A DNA stretch of 64,000 bases from G965199725 sp965199725 (GTDB lineage Bacteria > Pseudomonadota > Gammaproteobacteria > Nitrosococcales > Methylophagaceae), in NCBI GenBank assembly GCA_965199725.1, contig OZ241321.1:1240001-1304000 (forward strand). Direction: 5' to 3'. The notes under the pieces were generated by a model. The model was not told the DNA's origin. It saw nothing but the letters and a program-made list of their open reading frames with translations, and ran no database searches. Position 1 is the first letter of the stretch; each line of letters begins with the position of its first letter. Position numbers and translations under genes: made by a program. This document shows, piece after piece, positions 55,210 to 62,822 of this stretch.

Positions 55210-55530
55210 ATGGATATTCTACTCATTGTTTTACATATAGTTGTTGCGTTAACCTTGGTTGGGCTTATTTTGATTCAGCATGGTAAAGGCGCTGATGCGG
55301 GGGCAGCAGCACTAGGCGGCGCTTCATCTAGCTTATTTGGTAGTCGTGGCGCTGCTTCTTTTTTGAGCAGAAGCAGTGCTTTTCTTGCAACAATTTTCTT
55401 TATTACCAGTCTGACGCTTGCCTATTTTTCCGGTAATACAAAAGAAATTGATAGTGTTACCCAGTCGGTAGAAACATCAACAGTACCTTCTGAGCCAATT
55501 CCACCAGAAGATTTGCCTAACTTGCCATAA
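55210..55530 (+). CDS. secG: Protein translocase subunit SecG
   Basis: Small integral subunit of the SecYEG channel. 106 aa with two membrane helices (~3-22 and ~52-72) joined by the Gly/Ser-rich cytoplasmic loop (GKGADAGAAALGGASSSLFGSRG) typical of SecG, quoted here in part: GADAGA and SSSLFGSRGA. A proline/acid-rich tail ends the protein. tpiA-secG-tRNA-Leu is a classical gammaproteobacterial arrangement. Confidence 0.94.
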   Translation: MDILLIVLHIVVALTLVGLILIQHGKGADAGAAALGGASSSLFGSRGAASFLSRSSAFLATIFFITSLTLAYFSGNTKEIDSVTQSVETSTVPSEPIPPEDLPNLP

Positions 55531-55534
55531 TTAT

Positions 55535-55622
55535 GCCGGCGTGGTGAAATTGGTAGACACGCCATCTTGAGGGGGTGGTGGACTCTAAGTCCGTGGCGGT
55601 TCAACTCCGCCCGTCGGCACCA
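55535..55622 (+). tRNA. tRNA-Leu (anticodon GAG)
   Basis: An 88-nt cloverleaf including encoded CCA. Acceptor GCCGGCG pairs with CGUCGGC (one G-U pair). The anticodon stem CCAUC/GGUGG carries loop UUGAGGG, so the anticodon is GAG, reading CUC/CUU. A long variable arm, typical of tRNA-Leu, and the GGUUCAACUCC T-arm are present. It follows secG by 4 nt, as in many gammaproteobacteria. Confidence 0.95.
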
Positions 55623-55780
55623 TTCATCAATGCGCATGTGATGCCAATTTCGCTTAATGATTTTTTGATTAGGTATTCTTAATTACTTAACAAGTCTGCA
55701 AGAATGTTTATAGAGAGAGGCCTTGCCTGTATTAGCCAGTTGTAAGTAGCTATGTATGTATACACAGTTCTCAACAGATT

Positions 55781-55820
55781 GTTTGTAAATTTACTAATAA
55801 TTTACTAATAATTTACAAAC
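55781..55820. repeat. Nested inverted and tandem repeats upstream of the porin gene
   Basis: GTTTGTAAAT (55781-55790) and its exact reverse complement ATTTACAAAC (55811-55820) flank a 20-bp spacer. The spacer contains two near-copies of an 11-bp unit, TTACTAATAAT. The block lies ~85 bp before the porin start and could be an operator for a dimeric regulator binding in tandem. It does not resemble a Pho box. Confidence 0.5.
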
Positions 55821-55903
55821 AACGCTTACAGTACCAGCACCCACTGTTAGATAAAACTAACTCTAAATTTCGTTTTTCGTAACTAAAAATGGGGAAATTA
55901 ACC

Positions 55904-57250
55904 ATGTTTGTGATAAAAAGATTCATAGTGATGACAGTTTTGTCGCTATTTACCAGCGTTATTTATGCCGGTTCGGAAATTGAAACATTGATTAATATGC
56001 TTCATAAAAATGGCATAGTGAGTGATGAACAATTTAGCCGTCTGCAGGCCGAGTTAAAGCAAAACCAAATGCAGGTAGTGCAAGAAAAGCAGGCAGTAAA
56101 AAAGCAACTTGCTGAAGCAACTAAAGAATCTGATGTTGAGATTAAGGTCAAAGGCGGTGTTGCTATCAAGACACGTGACGGTCAATTTTCAACTAAACTT
56201 GGTGGTCGTTTGCAGGTGGATGGTGCTAGTTATGGCGGTGATCCACACATGGGTAATGGTACCGAAATTCGCCGTGCACGGTTATATTTGCAAGGCATGA
56301 TGTATCATGACTGGGGTTATAAATTACAATATGACTTTGCTAGTACGGGCTCTAATGGCAAAGGTATCAAAGATGCTTATCTTACCTACAATGGTTTGGA
56401 TAATTGGCAGTTAAAAGCAGGTAACTTCAAGTTACCATTCAGCTTGGAACAGCAAATCAGTTCTAAATATACTATGTTTACTGAACGTTCATTGTTGTCA
56501 GCATTCACTGCTGGTCGTCGTATTGGTGCAATAGCTAGTATTAAGAAGCAACATTGGTCGTTGGCAGGAGGCTTGTTTGGTGAATCTTTGACCACCAAAG
56601 GTAATACTGATGATGAAGGCTGGAGCGTGGTCGCGCGGGCTACGTTTGCGCCTATTAACCAAAAAAGTAGGATATTGCACTTTGGTCTAGGGGTAAACCA
56701 TCGCGATACTGGCGATCTGACCAATACAGTATCCTTTAAGCAACGTGCAGAAACACATGTTACAGGTGTTAACATTGTTAATACTGGTAGGTTGACCAAT
56801 GTGGAAGATCTTTTCACGATGGGTGCTGAAGCGGCAACAGTGATGGGGCCATTTTCGTTACAAGCTGAGTATATCACTACGTCAGCAAGCCGCAATCGTG
56901 GCGATAAAGATGTTGATTTTGATGGGTGGTATGTGCAAACCAGTTACTTCTTAACTGGTGAGTCACGGCGCTATAAGAAAGGTGTCTTCAGTGGGGCTAC
57001 ACCAAAAAATAGCTTCGGTGAACTTGGTATAGGTGCATTCGAGTTGGGCTTACGTTACAGTACACTAGATTTGATTGATCGTGATATTGATGGCGGTGAA
57101 GTTGATTCAGTGACCTTGGGGTTAAATTGGTATGCAACACCAACAGTACGTGTATCAGCTAACTATGTTAATCTGCTTGATGTCAAAGGTGGCCCAAACG
57201 ACAAACAGGAACCTCATGTATTTCAGTTGCGTGGTCAGTGGGCGTTTTGA
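55904..57250 (+). CDS. Phosphate-selective porin OprO/OprP-like
   Basis: A 448-aa outer-membrane barrel of the OprO/OprP family. The signal peptide ends near IYAGS (~residue 22). A short coiled-coil segment (~30-65) precedes the barrel, as in OprP-type porins. The barrel begins with FSTKLGGRLQVDGASYGG, contains AGNFKLPFSLEQQ and FTERSLLSAF, and ends with the terminal Phe of porins (WAF). ATG 55904 is chosen since GGGGA lies 8 nt upstream; ATG 55889 would add five residues. Anion or phosphate uptake is the family role; the proximity of a tupA-like gene suggests oxyanions generally. Confidence 0.87.
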   Translation: MFVIKRFIVMTVLSLFTSVIYAGSEIETLINMLHKNGIVSDEQFSRLQAELKQNQMQVVQEKQAVKKQLAEATKESDVEIKVKGGVAIKTRDGQFSTKLGGRLQVDGASYGGDPHMGNGTEIRRARLYLQGMMYHDWGYKLQYDFASTGSNGKGIKDAYLTYNGLDNWQLKAGNFKLPFSLEQQISSKYTMFTERSLLSAFTAGRRIGAIASIKKQHWSLAGGLFGESLTTKGNTDDEGWSVVARATFAPINQKSRILHFGLGVNHRDTGDLTNTVSFKQRAETHVTGVNIVNTGRLTNVEDLFTMGAEAATVMGPFSLQAEYITTSASRNRGDKDVDFDGWYVQTSYFLTGESRRYKKGVFSGATPKNSFGELGIGAFELGLRYSTLDLIDRDIDGGEVDSVTLGLNWYATPTVRVSANYVNLLDVKGGPNDKQEPHVFQLRGQWAF

Positions 57251-57297
57251 CCATAACTTTGTTTGATTGACTGTTTTGTAATAGAGGGTAAAGCAAG

Positions 57298-58110
57298 ATT
57301 AACAGCTTGGCAGTTAGTATTAGTTCATTTATTGTGGCGATACTGATAACTACACCAATATATGCAGTTGATCGTTTAAGGCTGTCAACCACAACCAGTA
57401 CTGATAATAGTGGTCTGTTGCAAGTATTGCATCCGGCGTTTACGGCAAAATATGATGCAAAAGTACATGTTATTGCGGTTGGCACTGGTAAAGCGCTGAA
57501 AATTGGTAGTAATGGCGATGTTGATGTTGTTTTTGCTCATGCCCCTGAAGCGGAGTTGAAGTATGTTGAGCAGGGTGATTTTATTAATCGCAAGCCAGTT
57601 ATGTACAACCATTTTGTTATTGTTGGCTCAACAGATGATCTTGCTGCTGTATCCAGAGCCAAATCGGTCAGTCAGGCACTACAGTTGATTGCATCAGCAA
57701 GTGCTGATTTTATTTCCCGTGGCGATGATTCTGGTACCCATAAAAAAGAAAAATCGTTATGGCTGGCGGCAGGTATCAAACCGCAGGGTTCATGGTATAT
57801 TAGGGCAGGACAAGGTATGGGAGCGGTACTTAAAATGGCTGACGAAAAAAAGGCTTATGCGTTGACCGATCGCGCTACTTATATTGCCTATGCTGATAAG
57901 TTAAGTTTAACGGTTCTATTTGCAGGCGATGATGATGCTTTATTTAACCGCTATCATATTATGGCAGTCAACCCTGCTAAATATGGCCATGTAAATAGTG
58001 AACTTGCTGCAAAATATATCAATTTTGTAACAGGTACTGAAGGACAGGCTATTATTAATCGTTTTCGCAAAAAAGGACAACAGTTGTTTTATGGTGATAC
58101 AAATCATTAA
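57298..58110 (+). CDS. tupA: TupA-like tungstate/oxyanion ABC transporter substrate-binding protein
   Basis: Periplasmic binding protein of the TupA type (270 aa as drawn). After the signal peptide (ending IYAVD) it reads LRLSTTTSTDNSGLLQVLHP, then VIAVGTGKAL, GDVDVVFAHAP, the FISRGDDSGTHKKE segment and the late AYALTDRATYIAY, all hallmark TupA positions. The start is unclear: TTG 57307 is the first ordinary start, but an AGAGGG ribosome-binding site fits ATT 57298 (9 nt) better. No permease (tupB) or ATPase (tupC) is in the window, so it is an orphan here, though it may share transcripts with the upstream porin. Confidence 0.87.
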   Translation: MNSLAVSISSFIVAILITTPIYAVDRLRLSTTTSTDNSGLLQVLHPAFTAKYDAKVHVIAVGTGKALKIGSNGDVDVVFAHAPEAELKYVEQGDFINRKPVMYNHFVIVGSTDDLAAVSRAKSVSQALQLIASASADFISRGDDSGTHKKEKSLWLAAGIKPQGSWYIRAGQGMGAVLKMADEKKAYALTDRATYIAYADKLSLTVLFAGDDDALFNRYHIMAVNPAKYGHVNSELAAKYINFVTGTEGQAIINRFRKKGQQLFYGDTNH

Positions 58111-58196
58111 GGGGTGTTAAGTCTAGTTTTGCTGTAGCGTTATGGCAACATATTAGATATGTTTGGCTGTGTTAGCTACTATGACCTGGCTAAGTT

Positions 58197-58307
58197 TAGT
58201 CCAAATAAAACGGATATATAACTCAGGCGTCATTAACGCTGCGTGGCCCCCCCTGCGATGACCGACGGACACAGGTATAGCAACGCAAGCGGTGGAGGTT
58301 TGGACTA
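58197..58307. repeat. 111-bp element bounded by 9-bp inverted repeats
   Basis: TAGTCCAAA (58197-58205) and its exact reverse complement TTTGGACTA (58299-58307) bound a segment that also contains an inner GTCAT/ATGAC pair around a run of seven C. It lies between the convergent tupA-like and NYN genes. It may be a small structured transcript end or a degenerate miniature element; there is no coding sequence. Confidence 0.35.
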
Positions 58308-58332
58308 TTTATCAGCAAATACGATGTTATCC

Positions 58333-59298
58333 TCAGGTTAGTTTTTCCACATTTTCTGCGTTTAAGCCACGCTCAGTATTATATGTGCTATAGGTTACTT
58401 TATCTCCGGGATTAAGGGCCTGCCAATGTGTATTGACAAGTTTAGTATTATGGAAAAATATGTTTTCTTTGCCATTTTCTGGCTGGATGAATCCATAGCC
58501 ATCTTTTAAGCTAAAAATGATGCCACTGGCACTGTTATGATTTGTTATCCTATCATCTGGATTACAGGTTCTGGCTAAGGCAATGGTTTTTTCGTAATTA
58601 TCAAACTTAAGCTCAATTTCTGCTATATCATTCAACATGTCTGATAATTTATTGTAGCTATAATTTGTATGGGAAAACCCTTCATCCCGTTGTTTCAGTG
58701 CCAGCCCAATACTGGCGACATTGACCCATCTGTCATTGACAGAATCATCTTCCAAGCCGCTGAGCACCTCCACGATCAATTGATTAATAAACGTATCGGG
58801 TTCGTCCTGTGCTATTCTGTTAATACCACTATCTTTCATAGATTCATGCTCATAGTGAATGACTTGGTCAGCAATAGCAGCAAGGTCCTTAGATAAGGTA
58901 CCGGGCACGGCAAAAATAATCACGCTTTTCCCCAACGCTTTCAATTCTGAAATTAATGGGATATAGTCTCTGTCTCCTGATGCCAGAATAAATGTATCAA
59001 CTTTGTCGTTCTGAAAAAACAGCTTCATGGCATGGACAATTAAATAACAATCTAGACTACTTTTGCCATCCTGAGAAAGCGGAATATATACCGGCTGAAT
59101 GCCGTTACTTTGAATATCAGCAATCTCATTTTTAAGCTTTACCCAGTCGCCGAAAGCTTGTATTGATGAAATTCTACCGTAGTCTTTGCAAATATCTACT
59201 ACTTTGGCCCAGTCGGGGGTTTCTGAGTAGTTGTTAAGGGTAGAATAGCAGATATTTTCTGCATCTATAAATACGGCTACTGAAGATGTATTTTGCAT
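58333..59298 (-). CDS. NYN-domain nuclease-like protein with LOTUS and cold-shock domains
   Basis: A 321-aa protein with three nucleic-acid modules in order. The NYN/LabA-like PIN-fold domain (~5-150) has acidic residues in AVFIDAENI, SSLDCYLIVHAM and LASGDRDYIPLI, which could form a metal-dependent nuclease site. An OST-HTH/LOTUS domain (~165-245) includes WVNVASIGLALKQRDEGF and YNKLSDMLNDI. A cold-shock domain (~255-320) has GYGFIQPENGKENIFFH, with the RNP-like GFIQP and IFFH. ATG 59298 is preferred as start; an in-frame TTG at 59370 with AAGG upstream could extend it by 24 residues. An RNA-binding or RNA-cleaving role is inferred from the domains. Confidence 0.85.
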   Translation of the reverse strand: MQNTSSVAVFIDAENICYSTLNNYSETPDWAKVVDICKDYGRISSIQAFGDWVKLKNEIADIQSNGIQPVYIPLSQDGKSSLDCYLIVHAMKLFFQNDKVDTFILASGDRDYIPLISELKALGKSVIIFAVPGTLSKDLAAIADQVIHYEHESMKDSGINRIAQDEPDTFINQLIVEVLSGLEDDSVNDRWVNVASIGLALKQRDEGFSHTNYSYNKLSDMLNDIAEIELKFDNYEKTIALARTCNPDDRITNHNSASGIIFSLKDGYGFIQPENGKENIFFHNTKLVNTHWQALNPGDKVTYSTYNTERGLNAENVEKLT

Positions 59299-59522
59299 TA
59301 TTATTCTGTCTGAAGTTATTATTATATCATGCGCTTGTAGAAAATGGCTTAAAGGATGGCAGATTTTCAATAGTTATACCTTGTTATGATGCGTGTTTAT
59401 AGAGCGCAAAAACGTTTGCCATTTAAAGCAGCACAGACAAAAACTTATCAGATTCAGTGTTGACAAAAGAGGAGATATTGCTCAATAATCCTTATAGCAT
59501 AGATTATAAACGGAGGTAAATA

Positions 59523-59609
59523 ATGAATGTTCAGGATATTAATATTAGCCAGACCAGTGTGACCAGAAAAATATTAGACCCAATCAAGCCAAGCAGCTAC
59601 ACAAACTGA
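59523..59609 (+). CDS. Putative 28-residue small protein
   Basis: A short open frame, MNVQDINISQTSVTRKILDP and eight further residues, preceded by a near-perfect Shine-Dalgarno GGAGGT with a 6-nt spacing, one of the best in the window. It is hydrophilic with no membrane segment. It ends 16 nt before the next small gene and in a different frame. It may be a true small protein, a leader peptide, or the start of a longer gene disrupted by a frameshift, since the +1 frame continues open for another ~30 codons. Confidence 0.4.
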   Translation: MNVQDINISQTSVTRKILDPIKPSSYTN

Positions 59610-59625
59610 AAAGTGAAGATGAAAA

Positions 59626-59949
59626 ATGGCATTTGGCGCTGACGATAGTAGAAAAAAACTGGACGGCAAAGAAGTGGATGGTATTATGAAGCAAGTTGCA
59701 GCAGGTCAGTCTTTAACTGATGCGTTGCGGGTGGTAGCAGGTGTTGGCGACTTGTTTACTAATGGTCTAGGCGTTCCGCTTATTATACCACCAGCTTTAC
59801 TGGTGCCATTAACCCGTCGTGCTTGGAAATGTCAGCAGCAAAACGCTGATGCTGTCTACGATTTAGTTAGGAAAGGCTTGGCTGACAATCCTGAAGAAAT
59901 GGGCGAGGATTTGATCGCTATCGGCGAAAAATTAAAAAGCAAACCTTAG
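59626..59949 (+). CDS. Small hypothetical protein (107 aa)
   Basis: An unrecognised protein. ATG 59626 follows a purine-rich GAAGATGAAAA. The N-terminal part is charged (KKLDGKEVDGIMKQVAAGQS), the centre has a hydrophobic stretch (residues ~45-63, VPLIIPPALLVPL) that may associate with membranes, and the C-terminus is amphipathic and acidic. It sits between the NYN gene and tRNA-Pro, downstream of the 28-residue frame with which it may form a transcript. No function can be given. Confidence 0.6.
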   Translation: MAFGADDSRKKLDGKEVDGIMKQVAAGQSLTDALRVVAGVGDLFTNGLGVPLIIPPALLVPLTRRAWKCQQQNADAVYDLVRKGLADNPEEMGEDLIAIGEKLKSKP

Positions 59950-60001
59950 CATTAAGACATGTGTCAGATTTGATTACAGTAATGCTTGCAAGGTTTTTGG
60001 A

Positions 60002-60078
<77 letters not shown>

Positions 60079-60211
60079 ATACCAAGAAAGAGATCGTTAA
60101 ACAATTCATCATACGCTGATGGCAAGATTTAAGTCAATACTTGTTTTGCTTTACCATGATTGGCTAAACATGCGATTATAACCGTTTTTAATCGCTGGAA
60201 GCTGAAAAATA

Positions 60212-61066
60212 ATGAGCGCCTGTATTATAGATGGCAAGGTTGTCGCTGCCAAACTTAAAAATAGGCTAAAACAAGCAATAGCTGATCGCATTGCTGGCGG
60301 AAACCGTCCGCCAGGCCTTGCTGTTATCCTGATCGGTGATGATTCGGCATCACAAATTTATGTCGCTAATAAACGGCGTAGCTGTGATGAGATTGGCCTT
60401 AACTCAGTCGCGCATCATTTGAATGAATATACCTCCGAAAAGGCGTTATTAACGCTGATTGATAGCTTAAATGATGATAATGCCATTGATGGTATTTTAG
60501 TACAGCTGCCACTACCTTCGCATATCAACCCGCAAAAAGTGATTGAACAGATAGCCCCTTATAAGGATGTGGATGGTTTTCACCCCTATAATATTGGTCT
60601 ACTTGCCCAGCGTAATCCGCAGCTACGTCCTTGTACGCCGAAAGGCATTATTAGCCTGCTTAAAAGCACTGGTGTTGATACTGATGGGCTAGAGGCAGTG
60701 GTTGTTGGTGCATCCAATATTGTGGGCAAGCCGATGGCATTAGAGCTATTACTGGCAGGGTGCACTACAACCGTTTGCCATAGTCGCACGCGCGATCTAG
60801 CCGCGCATGTTAGCCGCGCTGAGGTGTTAGTCGCTGCGGTGGGTAAACCTTGTTTTATTCATGGTGATTGGATTAAAGAGGGCGCTATTGTTATTGATGT
60901 AGGCATTAACCGACTTGATGATGGCGCATTGGCGGGCGATGTAGAGTTTGCTGTTGCTAAAGAAAAAGCAGCATGGATTACGCCAGTGCCGGGCGGTGTT
61001 GGTCCGATGACAGTAGCCACATTAATGGAAAATACCTTGCTTGCCGCCAAGCTGCATGATAAGTAG
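60212..61066 (+). CDS. folD: Methylenetetrahydrofolate dehydrogenase / cyclohydrolase FolD
   Basis: Bifunctional one-carbon enzyme (NADP-dependent dehydrogenase and methenyl-THF cyclohydrolase), 284 aa. The substrate region has SQIYVANKRRSCDEIG with the catalytic Lys, GILVQLPLPSHI, and PYKDVDGFHPYNIG; the dinucleotide domain has VVVGASNIVGKPMA; the C-terminus has TPVPGGVGPMTVA with the conserved Asp-free loop. folD and cysS are near neighbours in E. coli too; here an R-M pair lies between them. Confidence 0.96.
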   Translation: MSACIIDGKVVAAKLKNRLKQAIADRIAGGNRPPGLAVILIGDDSASQIYVANKRRSCDEIGLNSVAHHLNEYTSEKALLTLIDSLNDDNAIDGILVQLPLPSHINPQKVIEQIAPYKDVDGFHPYNIGLLAQRNPQLRPCTPKGIISLLKSTGVDTDGLEAVVVGASNIVGKPMALELLLAGCTTTVCHSRTRDLAAHVSRAEVLVAAVGKPCFIHGDWIKEGAIVIDVGINRLDDGALAGDVEFAVAKEKAAWITPVPGGVGPMTVATLMENTLLAAKLHDK

Positions 61067-61251
61067 ATGCAGTTTTAATACCTATGCCAAGATAATTTCA
61101 CTGTAATTTATTTGTGTTAGGATAGCTATTAAGAAGCCTGAGCAAATTGATGCAAACAAAAATTTTCGTCATTATCTTGGCTGTTTATTGCCAGTGATGT
61201 GAGGAATTAAGTAGTAAATTGTTATGTACTTAATTGACTAGGATTGACTTA

Positions 61252-62223
61252 ATGCGAATTTTTGAAGATAAAAAAATCAGGCTTATAGAAAGCAATGCCT
61301 ACGTTCAACCATTTGATGCTCTTATTGCAAACACTGATACTTTAAGCTTTCTACAAACTATTCCTGATGAAACGGTAGAGCTGATTGTGAGCTCCCCGCC
61401 CTATAACATAGGAAAATCTTATGAAAGCAGAACACTATTTAAGGACTATTTGGGATTTCAAAAAACAGTCATAAAGGAGTGCTACAGAATTCTAAAACCA
61501 AGTGGGAACTTTTGTTGGCAGATTGGAAATTATGTGGATAGAGGAGAAGTTTTTCCTTTAGATATTTATTATTACGATATTTTTAAGTTTGATTTTGGAA
61601 TGAAGCTAAGAAATAGAATTATTTGGCATTTTGGGCATGGTTTACATGCGTCAAAGCGGTTTTCGGGCCGATATGAAACCATTTTATGGTTCTCTAAATC
61701 AGATGATTATATTTTTAACTTAGATCCGGTTAGAATACCTGCAAAATATCCAGGAAAAAGACACTTTAAGGGAAATAAAAAGGGTCAACCATCAGGCAAT
61801 CCTAAGGGAAAAAACCCTGCTGATATATGGGAAATATTATCTGATAATTTTGATAGCTGCTTATGGGGTATACCCAATGTCAAATCTAATCATCCAGAAA
61901 AGACAAATCATCCTTGCCAATACCCAATTGAGCTTATAGAAAGGCTGGTTTTGTCTATGACAAAAGAAGGCGGTATTGTCTTAGATCCGTTTATGGGGGT
62001 AGGCTCTGCTTTACTAGCCGCATTATTGCATGATAGAAAAGCGATAGGTGTTGATAAAGAAGAAGATTATGTGAATATTACAAAATCAAGAATAGATGAC
62101 CTTATAAACGGAACATTAAAAAAGCGAGAACTAGGAAGACCCGTTCACAAACCAAGCGGAAAAGAACAAGTTTCACAACTACCAGATGAATGGGGCAAAC
62201 ATATTCAGGAACAGTTACTGTGA
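61252..62223 (+). CDS. DNA methyltransferase of a type II R-M system (beta class, probably N4-cytosine)
   Basis: A 323-aa SAM-dependent DNA methyltransferase. The catalytic motif IV is SSPPYNIGKSYE (~residue 48) and the SAM-binding motif I is DPFMGVGSALLAAL (~250), in the order IV-target recognition-I, which defines the beta class. SPPY rather than DPPY favours N4-methylcytosine, though N6-adenine cannot be excluded. ATG 61252 has AGGA 8 nt upstream; TTG 61234 is rejected. The next gene is a BglII-family endonuclease relic starting at the methyltransferase stop (GTGA overlap), so the likely target is AGATCT or RGATCY. The region is more AT-rich than folD and cysS. Confidence 0.88.
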   Translation: MRIFEDKKIRLIESNAYVQPFDALIANTDTLSFLQTIPDETVELIVSSPPYNIGKSYESRTLFKDYLGFQKTVIKECYRILKPSGNFCWQIGNYVDRGEVFPLDIYYYDIFKFDFGMKLRNRIIWHFGHGLHASKRFSGRYETILWFSKSDDYIFNLDPVRIPAKYPGKRHFKGNKKGQPSGNPKGKNPADIWEILSDNFDSCLWGIPNVKSNHPEKTNHPCQYPIELIERLVLSMTKEGGIVLDPFMGVGSALLAALLHDRKAIGVDKEEDYVNITKSRIDDLINGTLKKRELGRPVHKPSGKEQVSQLPDEWGKHIQEQLL

Positions 62224-62757
62224 TTATTGCGGCAGAATATTCTTTTAACAGAGGCAAAGAAGAGATTGAGTCAAAATATCCTAGCTATTTAGAGGAAATA
62301 AAATGGGCCATACAGCGTGTTAATGCAGATGTTTGCAAAATTAAAAAAAGCAAAGAAAAGACCATAAAAAATAAAATGCTATTTAGCCCTGTTGCATTAA
62401 ATAAGCAGTTTAAACAATATTTTATCCCACAAGAATGGAGTAGCTATAAGGTAATATGCAACTACACTAATAAGCACTACGTTGGTGGCTATAAGCCAAA
62501 GTCTATTGGCAGATTCCCGCTACAGGGATATGGATTTTATAAAGGGGGAAGTTGGTGTAGAGGTTCAGTTTGGAAAATATGCTTTTATGGTCTATAACGT
62601 ATGTGCAAAAATGACGATTTTTGGACAATTGGCAGGGATTAAGGTAGGTGTTGAGATAGTTCCCGTCAAAGATTTAGCTGATGAAATGTCAACAGGCGTT
62701 AGTTACTTTGAGCAATTCGTATGGGATCTGATAAAACAGAGGCGTTTCAAACATTGA
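62220..62757 (+). pseudogene. BglII-family restriction endonuclease split by a frameshift
   Basis: Two overlapping frames together encode one ~178-aa endonuclease. The first (from GTG 62220, AGGA upstream; the open frame runs to 62597) gives VIIAAEYSFNRGKEEIE, LFSPVALNKQFKQYF and IPQEWSS, then goes wrong after ~62455-62505. The second frame carries RYRDMDFIKGEVGVEVQFGK, YAFMVYNVCAKM and VGVEIVPVK to TAG/TGA at 62757. Asp-x8-Glu-x-Gln in this segment matches the D84/E93/Q95 active site of BglII. The shift (+1 relative to the first frame) separates the N-terminal part from the active site, so no intact enzyme is made unless this is a sequencing error. It overlaps the methyltransferase by 4 nt. 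Confidence 0.8.
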
Positions 62758-62822
62758 TTTACCTGTATTGATATTGGGGGTTGCGCCTTAACCCATCCCA
62801 GCATAATAATCGCCATCTTAAT

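Noticed and set aside
62482..62757. 91-aa open frame as a separate protein
   Set aside because: It is the C-terminal part of the split endonuclease; its first ~18 residues precede the recognisable RYRDMDF segment and lack a ribosome-binding site.
62777..62793. GGGTT/AACCC stem downstream of the endonuclease relic and cysS
   Set aside because: Only 5 bp with a 7-nt loop and no T-run; too weak to call a terminator.
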